Shown here: positions 46,451 to 59,319 of the stretch, piece by piece
How the letters are laid out: the number at the start of each line of letters is the position of its first letter
How positions within the stretch are numbered: position 1 is the first letter of the stretch
Assembly: GCA_026874595.1 (NCBI GenBank)
Contig: CM049309.1
Coordinates: 52,178,079-52,242,078 of the forward strand
Length of the DNA stretch: 64,000 nt
Direction of reading: 5' to 3'
Source of the DNA: Sipunculus nudus
Lineage: Eukaryota > Annelida > Sipuncula > Golfingiida > Sipunculidae
Notes under the pieces: model-generated
Told to the model about the DNA's origin: nothing
What the model saw: only the letters and a program-made list of their open reading frames with translations
Database searches by the model: none
Program-made: the position numbers and the translations under genes

Positions 46451-47272
46451 CAAAAAGCCTCATCTTGTAACATGGCACAAATCGTAACCCCTCCCCTAGA
46501 ATCTTCATACTTGACATCTAGATAGGTCCATGAAAAGACTTCATGGAAATCTGAAATAAGGTCTCTGTTACCCATATTCTCCGAGCTATGGAGCTCATAA
46601 GTACCCCTCAGAAAAGTTAAAAATTTGATTCCGAAACTCGAGTATCTGAATAACTAATGCATTGAACACCATGATTTTTTGCATGATTATTGATCATGGA
46701 GTGTTCCATCATTTCCTGCAAACTGGTGGCTCCATCTGTATTTTTTTCTAATTTTTACAAATTTTTTTTCTCTATTTTTGATACCTTCAAGGAAGCTGTC
46801 ATCTGTTAACAGGGCACAAATTGTAACCTCTGGATCTGGAATCTAAGATCTAACTTGACATTCAAAAAGCCTCATCTTGTAACATGGCACAAATCGTAAC
46901 CCCTCCCCTAGAATCTTCATACTTGACATCTAGATAGGTCCATGAAAAGACTTCATGGAAATCTGAAATAAGGTCTCTGTTACCCATATTCTCCGAGCTA
47001 TGGAGCTCATAAGTACCCCTCAGAAAAGTTAAAAATTTGATTCCAAAACTCGAGTATCTGAATAACTAATGCATTGATCACCATGATTTTTTGCATGATT
47101 ATTGATCATGGAGTGTTCCATCATTTCCTGCAAACTGGTGGCTCCATCTGTATTTTTTTCTAATTTTTACAAATTTTTTTCTCTATTTTTGATACCTTCA
47201 AGGAAGCTGTCATCTGTTAACAGGGCACAAATTGTAACCTCTGGATCTAGAATCTAAGATCTAACTTGTTAT
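46451..47272 (+). repeat. 412-bp near-identical tandem duplication in B3
   Basis: CAAAAAGCCTCATCTTGTAA starts at 46,451 and 46,863. I see only about four single-base differences and a one-base T-run change between copies, so this is much younger than the 335-bp monomers it arose from. Confidence 0.9.
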
Positions 47273-48077
47273 CAAGGGACGTCCATGAAAAGTCTCTGTG
47301 GAAACATGAAATGAGGTCTCTGTTACCCATATCCTCCGAGCTATGAGGCTCCTAAGTACTCCTCAGTATAAATTAAAAGTTTGATACAAAAACTCCAGTA
47401 TCTGAATAACTAGTGCACTGATGGCCATGACTTTTTGCATGCCTATTGATCTTGGAGTGTTTCATCAGTTCCTGCAGACTGGTGGCGCTACCTGTATTTT
47501 TTTTAAATGTTTTCACATTTTTTTCTCTATTTTTGAGACCTTCAAATAAAGCGTCATCTTGTAACATGGCACAAATCGTAACCTCTGGCCCTAGAATTGT
47601 CATACTTGATATCTAGAGAGATCCATGAAAAGTTTTCATGGAAATCTGAAATTAGGTTTCTGTTACCCATATTCTCTGAGCTATGGAGCTCGTAATTAAC
47701 CCTCAGAAAAGTTAAAAATTTGATACAAAAGCTTCAGTATCTGAATAACTACTGCATTGATCATCATGATTCTATGCATGAATATTGATCATGGAGTGTT
47801 CCATCATTACCTGCAAACTTGTGGCGCCACCTGTATTCTTTCTAATTTTTAATTATCTAATTTTTTTCTCTATTTTTGTTACCTTCAAAGAAGCTGAAAT
47901 CTGTTAACAGGGCATAAATCGTAACTGCTGGACCTGGAATCTTTGAACTTGACATCGAGGGAGGTCCATGAAAAGTCTTCATAGAAATCTGAAATAAGGT
48001 TTCTGTTACCCATATTCTCTGCGCTATGGGGCTCGTAAGTACCCCTCACAATAATTAAAAATTTGATATCAAAACTC

Positions 48078-48800
48078 TGCGTTCGTTTCCAGAGAACTCC
48101 TCTGAGATCCTTGGTCCTATCTTTCCGAAACCCAACTTAGTTGTTCCCTTCACCTATGTGGTTGTCCCTAACAAAGACAGGTGGCACCATCAGCATGTGC
48201 AATCCTTTCTGTGCAGTACAAAGCTGGGTGTCTTTTAGATAACAGCCCATATCTCAGGAGTGGTTTAATGTATTAAGCTGAAAGTTTGCATGTCCATAGA
48301 ACTTAGATCTCTCCATCTCATTATCATGACTGGTGGCGCCACCAACAATACTTTTTGCGTAGTGTTCATCATTGCATTTGCCATCTTGTCATCTTAGTTG
48401 TTCTTCAATGTATTGGCTTGAAATTGTGCATGTTAATAGATCATCAACATCTACATCTCATTAACAAGACTCTTGGGACCATCTGCAGTCATTTTTGTGT
48501 GGTGTCTATCTGTATATTAGCTTTTGATGAAAATTGCTCAAGTCTTAGGAATGGTTCAAGATATTGGTCTGAAATTTGGCATGTCCATCCATCTTGGTAA
48601 GTTTTCTTAAAAACCAGCTACCTACCACCTACCTTCCCATTTTTGTAGAATAATTAATGCCCTTTTCTCAGGAGTGATTCGCAATAATAGCCTGAAATGG
48701 TGCATGGACTCTTCCATCTTGTACTCAAGACTCATGGTGCCATCTGCAAATGTTTTCCTGTGGCGTCCATCATCTATTTATGAAACCTTCAAATGAAGTG
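48078..48800 (+). mobile_element. family A-like segment inside B3
   Basis: TTCGTTTCCAGAGAACTCCT then CTGAGAT matches the family A 5' block. Diverged monomers with GGTGGCGCCACC (about 48,332-48,343) and TTTGCATGTCCATAGA follow. No hairpin-CTAG end is recognised. Confidence 0.45.
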
Positions 48801-48941
48801 GTCATCTGTCAAAAAGCCCATTGAAACCCATTTCTTAGGACTCATCATGAAGTCATGATTTGTTGGCACTCTGGCAGTCATTTTGCTCATTTATAAAAAT
48901 TCCTTGAATTCAGCTGAGCTTCATGGCCCATGGGCCACTAG

Positions 48942-49035
48942 TATTGTATCAGTGGGCATAACCAGTATTTCCTGTGGTGACTGTATCAGTGGATATTGCC
49001 ATTAATTCCAATGGCTTTCTGTCATGGACTTGTAT
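48942..49035 (+). repeat. 36-bp minisatellite, part 3
   Basis: GTATCAGTGGGCATAACC, AGTATTTCCTGTGG and TATCAGTGGATATTGCC words continue the interrupted array and then decay. Confidence 0.75.
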
Positions 49036-49839
49036 GTCCTTTGACATTATATCTATATACTGCTATTTTATAAGTACATTAAATTCAGATGATGTGGTCA
49101 TAGACCCCATTAAAAACATTAACACCATGTGTACAGATTCATTTGTGTTATACATAATTCAAAGCAATGCTGTTATTAAATTAGGAAGCCAGTGCTGATA
49201 AAAATAAGATTAAATTAAGTGACTAAAACAGATTTCAGCAAGTATATCAAGAAAAATCATCCATCATTTCTCCTAATCTTGATAACGGTCAGGTCAATCT
49301 TCTTGGTAAGTTTTTATTTGATTGTTTTCTTTTTGTAATCTACTTTGTGGTGTTTGTCCTCAGTTTCTTAATTTGTTTATCCTTTTTCTATTTTTCACAT
49401 GTGTAACTGAGACTTTTCAGTAAATGGAAGCTTATAGGTGGGATTTTCACAAACAGGTCAGTTGGTGCATGTAGCAGTGCTCATGAATGTGAATTATTGA
49501 CTAGCGGAAATCTGGTTCCGCCATAAACTGTGGAGCTGGGATCTTCATGCAATAAAGAAAGCAGAGGTGGAATAATCGTTATTCCCTGAGGAGAATTGCC
49601 CTTTCATCACCAGATAAAATGCAGGTGATCGCAGAAATTACAGATGTATTGACTGTTAATCGAGGCCTTGGTGACCTTGGTCATGTTTATTCCAATTTAT
49701 TATGCATGTTTATGCTAATTTTCAGTTGCAGTGTATTTTCATAAAACATTTGTTTTCTAACAAGTTCTAATGAGCCAGTTGATCTCCTCTCATAATTTAC
49801 AGATTTGATAGGTTTTGTTTTTTTGTTCTATCTTTATCA

Positions 49840-49842
<3 letters not shown>
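49036..49842. other. single-copy stretch with enhancer-like composition at 49.45-49.72 kb
   Basis: No gene. 49,450-49,725 is complex, non-repeat sequence with POU/octamer-like TTATGCATGTTTATGCTAAT, a GATA-type AGATAAAATG, a RUNX-type TGTGGAG and TGACCTTGG. It is a candidate regulatory block on inspection only. Confidence 0.25.

Positions 49843-49901
<59 letters not shown>
49843..49901. repeat. (TA)n microsatellite
   Basis: Fifty-nine bases of alternating T/A followed by a short (TTA)n. The source of Y-I repeat frames on both strands. Confidence 0.98.
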
Positions 49902-49905
<4 letters not shown>

Positions 49906-49914
49906 ATTATTAGT

Positions 49915-50240
49915 TTGTTATCCACCAAAGTTTCCCTGGATCGGCCACACTTACATGGACAAACAGGCGCCATCCCAGTTACCATTGCCAATAGTGATTT
50001 GTGCAAAGCCGGCAAAACTGAGGTGTCAGCAGCTGGCGTCCACACAGTAAAGGTGAACAGACCAGGACAACTGCATGTCTGGTGACAAATGAATTGTGGC
50101 TTTTGTTGACACCTTGGCAACAGACATGCCCAAGAGTACAAAGTATGCCTGCTGAATAAAAACGAAGCTGTTTTCTCATGCTTCCACCTAAATCCCAATC
50201 ACTATGCCTTGGTCCCTGCATCAGCCAGGGCTTATGTATA
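49915..50240. other. less AT-rich patch with open frames; unrecognised
   Basis: The plus strand reads protein-like sequence (for example VTIANSDLCKAGKTEVSAAG, then VHTVKVNRPGQLHVW and TGA at about 50,083). The minus strand is also open across it. There is no good acceptor upstream; the (TA)n sits there. No family is recognised. It could be a decayed repeat-borne frame, an exon remnant or conserved non-coding DNA. Confidence 0.2.
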
Positions 50241-50544
50241 GCATACATGAAATGCCTACAATGTAATGTATGGCTAGCAGAGATAATCCATTAATTTATC
50301 TAGTATGAAATCCATTTAATAAAATTTCACAAATAAATATTTTAGATAGGGCATAGAAATATTGGATAGTACCACTAGCTGTTGGTGTATATTATTCAGT
50401 ATGCCACCCTGAGCTGACTGTGACTGGTTCATACATTTAGGATTTACTGTATTTCACAGATCCCAAATAATACTGTTATACCTTCACATGGAGGTGTTAT
50501 GTTTTCTTTGCCTTTTGCTAGTTTGTTACCATCTTTCCTGAAAA

Positions 50545-51020
50545 AATTATATATGAATGGATCAAATGTGTGAATGTCTGAATTAATAATAAAGAAAAAG
50601 AACAATACAAAACTGTTAATCTAAGATCCCACTATATGAATGGATTTTAATAAAATGTGTGAATGTGAAAACTTCTCAGAATTAATATAAAAAATGAGAA
50701 CAGTACAAAACTGTTTATCTAAGTTCGAACTATATGAATAAATTTTAGTGAAATGTGTGAATGTGAAAACTTGTCTGAATTTATATTAAAAATAAGAACA
50801 ACACAAAACGGTTAATCTAAGATCCAACTATATGAATGGATTTTAATGAAATATCTGAATGTAAAAACTTCTCTGAATTAATATTAAAAATAAGAACAAT
50901 ACAAGACTGTCAATCTAAGATCCAACTATATGAATGGATTTTAATGAAATATCTGAATGTGAAAACTTCTCAGAATTAATATTAAAAATAAGAACAATAC
51001 AAGACTGTTAATCTTAGCTC
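50545..51020. repeat. 98-bp tandem array, about five units
   Basis: ACTATATGAAT words recur at 50,631, 50,729, 50,827 and 50,925, exactly 98 bp apart, with a shortened first unit from about 50,545. Each unit holds TGAATGTGAAAACTTCTC and AAGAACAATACAA. The last two units are the most alike. Confidence 0.95.
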
Positions 51021-52761
51021 CTGATATTCTCTGAAATAATCATTTGAAACATCAGCATCCCCTGCATGATATTATAAGCCTACCCCTGATGACTGCCTGC
51101 GCTGGAGTGACATCAGGAAGACAGTCAGGTCTTGCTGCTGATGGATTGATGTCAGATGCTGTAACAGCATGCCAATCCAGCCGCTGACGGTTCAATCATC
51201 AAGCCTTATACAGCCAACTGTCTGCAGGCTCTGCAATGTCAATAATTATACCTCCATCAGGCAGCAAGGTATCGTGTGATCCTGTGGGTTGGTTGCATTG
51301 CTTGTCTTTTACTAGCAAGTTAACTCAGAAAGTTATGGACCAATATGATGAATTGTTTTTTGTTTGTTAGCGTTTTGTTTGCTAGATTAGCATTAGTGTT
51401 TGAAATGTAACAAATTTTGACTTTGAAGATTAACAGTTGAGACAAGTATTCCCAGCAATCCAACAGTGCCCAAGAAAAGAGAATTTGTTTCAAGTAGTAA
51501 CCACCTCTGATGAAAAGGTCCTGGTTTCTCTGTACTTGGGGCTGTGTAATATTAGTTAAATTTCACTCATTTTCTTTCAAAGATGGGGCAAGAGGATTTT
51601 GACCTACGGGGGAGACTGTTGTGAGCAAAGTGGTTGCTTTTAGGAAGATATTTACAAGAAAAGCGATTTTATAAACAAATTGATAGGTCTGTTAGCTTGG
51701 TTTACTGATTTTCTTGGCCTATCCAGATTTTTAGACCAGAGAGAACCAGAGGAAATTTAAACCAGAAGAAATTGACCCAAGAAGATTGTCCTTGATAAAA
51801 TGGTGTTTAAAATACATGATGTAGCAACACCTGCTGTTTTTTGTGGCCGACCTACAATCGTTGTGCCATCATGAATCTTCCTGAATAGCCACAAGGAGAG
51901 ACGGAATAACGATTTATACCAGCAAGCTGTCACTGTTGCAAACAATGGATAGATTTAAACACAGCTCTTCCTTTGTATTAAAATCAGGGGAGGATAATTT
52001 CCAGAGTAAAGGACCAGTAAAAGCAAGGGAAGATAGGATATTGTAAACTCTTTGTGCAGATAGGCAGGGCACATGTAACAAGGATTAGAGGAGATAAATA
52101 ATGAATAATTTAAACACAGAGTCATATGGCTTTGCTAACTTATGATTATGTTGGGTGAATAACAGTGGCAGGAAGGATGACATATAGTTTATGTATATGT
52201 TTTTTAAGGAGGACTAAGCACACATGCTGTATTGTTTATATTAGGCCTGTGAATTGTGAGGGGCTTTTGAATCAATTCAATTAATCAATTCTTTACCTTT
52301 AACTTTTTGTCCATTTTACTACTATTTTAGTGTCAAATTTCAGACTTTCCTGTAAATAAAAACAAATATTTACCATAATGGAAATTAGTTAATTGTTGGA
52401 AAAATATTGCTTGCCCTCTGTTTATTGCCTCCAATTTCGTTCCTATGCAAGTGGAGCGCTTTACAACCAAGTATTGAAATGATATCTTGAGCACATACAC
52501 AATAAAAAGTCTTGACATTGCAGCTTGCTCCATCAATGTTGATAGATCACTTATAATCAAAACAAATAAATTTGGAGGTTATGAATTTATAATGTAATTG
52601 ATGCATTGTTACACCCCTAGTTGATGTTATAGGCAGGATTATCCCTGTTTAAAGAACCATCTGAGCCTACAAGTGAATTCTCAAAACAGTAATGCTGAAA
52701 GGAGTATTGAGTAAGCACTCGTGTTTGAAATATAGACTCAAGCCTCCATGTAGGTGTGTAT
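51021..52761. other. single-copy stretch
   Basis: No gene is supported. 51,060-51,310 is less AT-rich with TGGATTGATGTCAGATGCTG (PBX/MEIS-like words) and could be regulatory. The rest is AT-rich. Confidence 0.4.
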
Positions 52762-55700
52762 TTTAAGCCAACCTGTGAGCTTATGTGATGGTGCTGTGGC
52801 CTCCATCGTGCGTCGTCACCATAGCAAACTCAAAAACGGCAGGAGCTAGCATCACCAATTTTTTTTGCAAATAATCAGTCATCTGAAAAACTCTATCAGA
52901 ATTTGCTTATTTTTTTTTCTTACTGTATTTTCTTTCTGCCGTCCATGGCTATAAGTCAGAAACCGTCAGAGCTAGCAGCTCCAAATTATATGTAAGAATT
53001 AGTCACATGTGAAACTTGGTGCCCTGGAGCTTATTATTGGGTATGTGCATTAATTTAGATTTTAATGGGGAAAAGCTAAAAAAACTTTAAAAATCTTCTC
53101 CGAAACTGTCTAGTCAAATTGTCCAATATTTCACAGAAATGATCCCTGGAACAATCTCACTCAAGTTTGTTCGAATGGTTCCAGTTCGGAAATTTTTAGC
53201 CGAGTTACAGGAGGTTGAACTTAGTCATCTGTCCAAAAAATTCTAAGAAAAGGCTGGCCCTATCATCAGCAAATTTTCTGCCAATGTTGGTCACGAGTCA
53301 TATCTGAAATTGAGGTATTGGTGGCGCCAGCTGCATCGGCCTTTTTTGTACAGGGGTCATCAGTACCTGTATCACAGTGAGAGCTACAAAATACTTCTTC
53401 TCTGAAACCATATGGCCAAATTGTTTAATATCCCACAGAAATAGTCATCTGTCCAAAAATCTCAGAAACAGCTTGCCCTATCATCACGAAATTTTATGCC
53501 AATGTTGGTCACATGAGTCATATCTGAAATTGAGGTATTGGTGGCGCCAGCTGCATTGGCCTTTTTTGTACAGGTCTTCAGTACCTATATCACACTGAGG
53601 GCTACAAAATACTTCTTCTCTGAAACCATTTGGCTAAATTATTTAATATCGCACAGAAATGATCCTAGAGTAGTGCTTTCTGAAGTTTGTTCAAACGGTC
53701 TCTGTTCAGTGACTTTTGGTTGAGTTATGGGAAGCTTAATTTAGTCATATGTCATAACAGCCCTTTTTAGCTCAGTAGCTACAAAGATCTTTATCTCAAA
53801 AACCACTGGGCAAAATTCTTAAATGTCACACATTAATTATCTTCAGATGTTGAAAATTCAGGTTTGTTCAAATGGTTTTGGTTCAGTGCTTTTTGGCTGA
53901 GTTACAGGAAGCTAAACTTAAAGTTTACCCATACTATCTTGAAAACGGCAATAGTTAGCATCACAAAATTTTATGCAAAAAATTAATAATCTAAAAAACA
54001 GATTTTGCTTTTTTTTTGGCTAACTGCATTTTCTTAGATTTTATAGGGAAAAAGCTAAAAAACGCTTTAAAAATCTTCTTTTCTGAAACTGTTCAGCCAA
54101 ATTGTCCAATATTTCACAGAAATGATCCCTGGAACAATCTCTCTCTAGTTTGTTTGAATGGTTTAGGTTCAGTGATTTTTGGATGAGTTACAGCTAGTTG
54201 AACTTAGTCATCTATCCAAAAAAGCATACTAAAATTACAGTCTTAGAAACGGCTGGAGCTATCATCACAAAATTTTATGCCAATGTTGGTCACATGAGTC
54301 ATATCTGAAATTAAGGTATTGGTGGCGCCACCTGCATTGGCCTTTTTTGTACAGGGGTCATCAGTGCCCGTATCATACTGACAGCTACAAAAAACTTCTT
54401 CTCTGAAACCATATGGCCAAATTGTTTAATATCACACAGAAATGATTCTAGGATAGTGCTTTCTGAAGTTTGTTCAAATGGTCAGTGACTTTTGGCTGAG
54501 TTATGGGAAGCTGAATTTAGTCATATGCCATAACAGCCTATTTTAGCTCAGTGGCTACAAAGATCTTCTTATAAAAAAAACACTGGGCCAAATTCTTAAA
54601 TCTCACACATTAATTATGTGTGAATTTTGGCTGAGTTATGAAAAGCTTAACTTCGCCAATTTGCTTTATTTTTCCATATGAGTTATAAACCTGCAAAACA
54701 TTTTTTGACTGATGCCATTGAGGCCAATTTGTTTCATATTTTACAAGAATAATCCCCTGAATTATTCTTATAATAATTTCCTTTTATGGTTACAAAGAAT
54801 CAATTTTGGCTGAATTATAAAGATTGAATTGAGTCATTTTACCATATATGTTAGCTGTGTGAAGCAGATACATCTAGCCTGGAACCAGTTTATCAGCATC
54901 TGTTACATCATGCCTCCAGACATTTAGATTTCAGGTTATCTTTGGTTAATATTGACAAGAATGTATTTTTAAAACTTTTAAAAAATGTAGATTTATGATT
55001 TTAGATATTCCTTATGCCAGGCAATGTTTACAATCACAGGTATACGTTAACCCATACTATTTCGAAAACAACTGGAGCTAGCATCATAATTTGCAAAAAA
55101 TTAGCCATCTGAAAAAATCTGCATTTTCTCAGATTTTATAGAGAAAAAGCTAAAAAACCTTTAAAAATCTTCTCCTCCAAAACCGTCAAGCCAATTTGTT
55201 AAATATTTCACAGAAATAATCTTTTATACCATCTTTCTCAAGTTTGTTCAAATGGTTCAAGTTCTGTGAATTTTGGCCAAATTACAGGAAGTTGAACCTA
55301 GTCATCTGTCAAAAAAAGCATACTAAAATGACAATCTCAGAAACAGCCAGAGGTATCATCACCAAATTTTATGCCAGTCTTGGTCACTTGAGTCATATAT
55401 GAAATTCAGGTATTGATGGCACCACCTGCATTGACCTTTTTTTGTACGGGGTCATTGGTCATCTGTATATTACCTATAATTTCTCAGGAATAGCAGGAGC
55501 TACCATCCCCAGATTTTATGCAATAATCTGTCACATATAAAATGTTGTGGGATTCAGCTTATTTTTTTGCTATCTGCATTTACTAGGATTTTATAGGAGA
55601 AAAGCTGAAAAACCTTTAAAAGTCTTCTTGTAAACAGTACAGCCACATTGTTCAATATTTTACAGAAATGATCCCAGAGGCAAGCCCTCTCAAGTTTGTT

Positions 55701-56724
55701 CATATGGTTTGCATTTGATGAATTTTAGTGGAGTTAAATGAATTTGAACAGTAATTTGGCCAAGTAAGCATACTTCCATAGTTATCTCAGAAATGACAGA
55801 AGCTAGCATTACCAAGTATTGTGCAAATGTTGGTCACATGACTCATATTTGAAGTTGCAGATTTTGTGGTGCCACCTACATTGACCTGTTTTTTATGGGC
55901 AAAAACCTCATAATTTTAGCCTCTTTCAGCTTAAAATGTTGATGGTGAAACTGTCAAGTTGAATCGTTCAATTTTTCAAAAGAATTATCCTAGGACATGG
56001 TTCTTTCAATCATATCAGAGAAGCTTAAGTTGGTCTTAACGCCATTATTATGTCTAACTCAAACTGAGGACTGCAAAACTGTTCTTCTAAAAAAATTTTG
56101 TTTCAATTATAACTTCTGTAACATGGCACAAAAATTATTCTTAAGTGGCCTTTGTTCAAAATTACTTGAATAATTTTTGGGAGAATTATTGGACCTTTAA
56201 CAATGAAAGAACTGCATCTTTTAATATTTTAGATATTTCGATATAAAGTTTATGAATATTTCAGCTTGAAAAAAAGCATTTTAGCCAAAGTCTTTCAGTA
56301 TGTGTTAACAGTTTTGCCAACAGGCCAAGATTGTGTCTGTATATTTAAATAGGTTAAGAAAGTGCCAACTGTTTCAGATTTGGCAATAGATCAAGAGTTC
56401 ATTCAGTGCAGTCAGATATAGGCCAAGATTCAATCAGTGCAGCCAAGCACAAGGCATGTGATCCCCTCATGGGTGACATGTGAACACTTCATGGGCACCA
56501 TGTGATCACCTCATGGGTGTCATGCCCCTTAGGGCTGCATGTGGAGCCAATCTATTTATAGCTTTGGCAGACTGCCAACTGTATCAGATTAGAGTTCACT
56601 CAGTGCAGCCAGGTACAGGTCAAAAGTTCACCCAGTCTCGCCAGGTGCAGGTCATGAGTTCATTCAGTGAATATTTTTCTATTTATTTACTATAAAAGAC
56701 AACAATCATGTCAGTTTCTCAGCT

Positions 56725-57709
56725 GTGATTACATCTGGTGTCCCAAAACCCGGTGTGTTTAGTGATCACAAGTGGATGCCCTATACTAATCACCCTGTCT
56801 GTCTGTCTGTTTGTATGTCCGTCTGTCTGTCAATCTGTCCATCCACACAAATTTATTTCAAGACGATAACTCCAGGTTGGATTGGCACATGGATTTCAAA
56901 CTTGACTTAGACATGGCCCACCACTAAAGCAAGAACCTATATGATTTTGGGGTCATGAGGTAAATGGTCAAGGTCACAGGACTCACTTAATTAAAAAGAT
57001 TATGGCTGCATTTTAAACTAAGCTTTTCATCCCAAACTTTTCGTCTTGAGCATTTAGCTGACTTGCCAGTATGGGAGAGCATAAATTAATATGGGGTCAC
57101 AAGGTCAAAGGTCAAGGTCACAGGACCCATTTTTTTAAAAGGAATGTGTATGCATTTGAAGCTTAACTTTTCATCGCAAACCTTCCATCTTCAAGATATT
57201 GCTAACCTGCCACTAGGGGAAGATTCTCTTTGATTTTTTGGTCATAGATCAAAGGTCAAGGTCACAGGCCCCATCCATTCACAATTTAGTTTATGGATGA
57301 TAATTCTGCTTTGGATAGACAGACTGGATCCAAACTTGATTTCATAATGACCAACCACATAAGTAAATTCATTTTGATTTTCAGGGTCCAGCTATCTAAG
57401 TTGAAGGTCACAGAAGCCACATCTTTAAAAAGATTGTGGATGCACTGTCAAACTTTTCATTCTGAACTTTCCAACATTCACATATGGCTTACTTGCCCAA
57501 AGTGGGGAAACCTGAAGAATTTGAGGTTATCTGGTCAGAGGTCAAGGTCACTTTTTAAAAGATTGTTACAATAATCCTAATGCTGCAAGTTCAAGGATAT
57601 TAAGTTCTAAGATTTTTTGGTCACAAGGTCATTGGTTAAGGTAAAAAAATTTCTTTAAAATATCCTTATAGACAAATTCTGCTGAGCGTTGAGACCAGTG
57701 GGTCCCTAG
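56725..57709 (+). mobile_element. family F Helitron-like element, inside D3
   Basis: It starts near TTACATCTGGTGTCCCAAAA, with a CTGTCTGTCTGTCTGTTTG tract and ATCCACACAAATTTATTTCA. It then holds diverged monomers with GGTCAAAGGTCAAGGTCACAGG. The end is GCTGAGCGTTGAGACC, AGTGGGTC, CCTAG (CTAG 57,706-57,709), a hairpin-CTAG Helitron-like terminus. The D sequence resumes immediately with TGTCTGCACCCATGCCAG. Confidence 0.6.
57102..57120 (+). promoter_or_regulatory. triple AGGTCA (DR1 plus DR0) in family F
   Basis: AGGTCA-A-AGGTCA-AGGTCA, three perfect half-sites in 19 bp. Similar but imperfect words recur in neighbouring family F monomers (for example 57,250-57,272 and 57,537-57,551). Confidence 0.5.
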
Positions 57710-57887
57710 TTGTATTGTCTGCACCCATGCCAGAATTTTAGCAGTGATGTTTGTGTAATTGTTTCTTATTCAAAATGTTTAGTACCTGCATTGTTCATAT
57801 ACATGAGAAGTAATGGTCGTGCATTGAAGCATTATACCTGGTGTATTTCCCAATGCACAGGTTCGCATTAGGCCTGTAGGCCTTGTT

Positions 57888-59319
57888 GGCTGAAATATGG
57901 AGATTTAATTGGGTCATTTTATAATATATGTTAGCGGTGTGATGCTGTTACATCTAGCCTGGCACCAGTTTATCAGCATCTATTACATCATACCACTAGA
58001 CAGATTTCAGATTATCTGTGGTTAATATTGATAAGAATGTTTTTTAAAAAGCTTTTAAAAAGATTAGATTTATGATTTAAATTATTCATCATACCAGACA
58101 ATGTTACAATCATGGATATTCAGCCCTCTGTGGCTATACGAAGACGACTGTACATGGATTATAAATTATTGGTATCCATACTCAACTTAATTCAAGAATT
58201 TGCCATCAATGAGTTGTATCTGTATTATAATTTTGCATTCAGTATGCATCTGTAATAATTTTTCATATATTCCTGATTTCTTTAAAAAAGTCAGCTGAAA
58301 AGCGTTTTGTAAAATGTGGGAAAATTTATTTCAAAGTTATTTCAAGTAGGGTCCACTGAATTCTTTGTACAGATGGCAGCACTTATTTTACCATTGGCAG
58401 ATTGCCAGTGCCTTGATGTTGGTCAATTGCCAAGATGATGTCAGCTCTATAAAATGTTTTGGCACAGTGCCAGGATTGGAAGAAGTGCAGCCAGGTATAG
58501 GTCAAGAGTTCACTCAGTGCAGTAGCTGCATTCTACTTATAGCTGTGGCAGACTGCCCATTGCATCAGATTTGGCACCAAAGATCAGCCTGTATCTATTT
58601 ATAGCTTTGGCAGACTGCCAACTGTGTCAGATTATGCAACAGGTCAAGAGTAAACTCAGTGCAGCCAGGAGCAGGTCAAGAGTTCACTCAGTGCAGTAGC
58701 TTGAGCCTGAAATTTGTCACAGATCACTCAGGGGCAACTGCCTTGCTCACCTAAGCCTGGTCAGCCCAGTGCATCAAACTCAAGGGAAGGTTGATGTATT
58801 GGCCTCATATTTTGACCTGTCTATGCATCTTTGATGGCTTTCTCATCTACAAGACAGGTGTCCCCCACCTACACTGACTTTTGCACAGTGTATGCGCCTG
58901 CTTATTTCTACAGAGGAATTTGATACATCAGCCTCAAATTTGGCATATTTATACATATTGGATAGCTTTATTGTGTACAAGACTTCTGGCGCCACCTACA
59001 ATAATTTTTGCACAGTGTATGTCCCTGCTTATTTCGCATGAGGGGTTTGACATATCAGTCTGACATTGGGCATATGTATATATCTCTTCAGTGTTTACAA
59101 GACTGGTGGTTCCAGCTACAATCATTTTTGTGTTGTGTGCACCAGTGCCAGAATTTCAGCAGTGATGTTTGTGTAATTGTTTCTTGTTCAAAGTGTTTAC
59201 TACTTACATTGTTCTGATACATGTTACACATGTTCTTGAATAGTAATGGTCCAGCATTGAAGCATTATACCAGGTGTAATCTCATTGCACAGGTTCGCAT
59301 TAGGCCTGTAGGCCTTGTT
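57888..59319 (+). mobile_element. family D Helentron-like element, copy D5 (5'-truncated)
   Basis: It starts abruptly within family D sequence (TATGGAGATTTAATTGGGTC) directly after D3's 3' end and continues in family order to its own 3' end (CACAGGTTCGC at about 59,288, hairpin, TTGTT at 59,319). Such head-to-tail D copies are typical of Helitron-class arrays. Its 3' part is duplicated downstream. Confidence 0.6.

Larger units (their letters stand above)
46113..48941 (+). mobile_element. family B Helentron-like element, copy B3
   Basis: The 5' end is AGCTCAGCTGACTGAAAG (46,115) and the 3' end TTCAGCTGAGCTTCA, palindrome TGGCCCATGGGCCA, then CTAG to 48,941. It contains diverged monomers, a 412-bp tandem duplication (46,451-47,272) and, from about 48,078, a family A-like segment (TTCGTTTCCAGAGAACTCCT). 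It interrupts the 36-bp minisatellite, which resumes with TATTGTATCAGTGGGCATA. No coding. Confidence 0.75.
52762..57887 (+). mobile_element. family D Helentron-like element, copy D3 (longest)
   Basis: The 5' end AGCCAACCTGTGAGC (52,766-52,780) follows a T run. The 3' end is CACAGGTTCGC (57,856-57,866), AGGCCTGTAGGCCT, TGTT. It carries many diverged monomers with AATTGTCCAATATTTCACAG and GGTGGCGCCASCTGCATTGG, then the GGCAACAGGCCAAG and TCAGTGCAGCCAGGTA blocks. An independent element (family F, 56,725-57,709) splits the last part; sequence either side joins as in the 59.1-kb copy. At 5.1 kb it is long, but no Rep/helicase frame is present. Confidence 0.7.

Noticed and set aside
49797-50198. 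133-codon minus-strand frame, the longest in the window
   Set aside because: A third of it is (TA)n. The remainder has no recognised family, and the opposite strand is open too.
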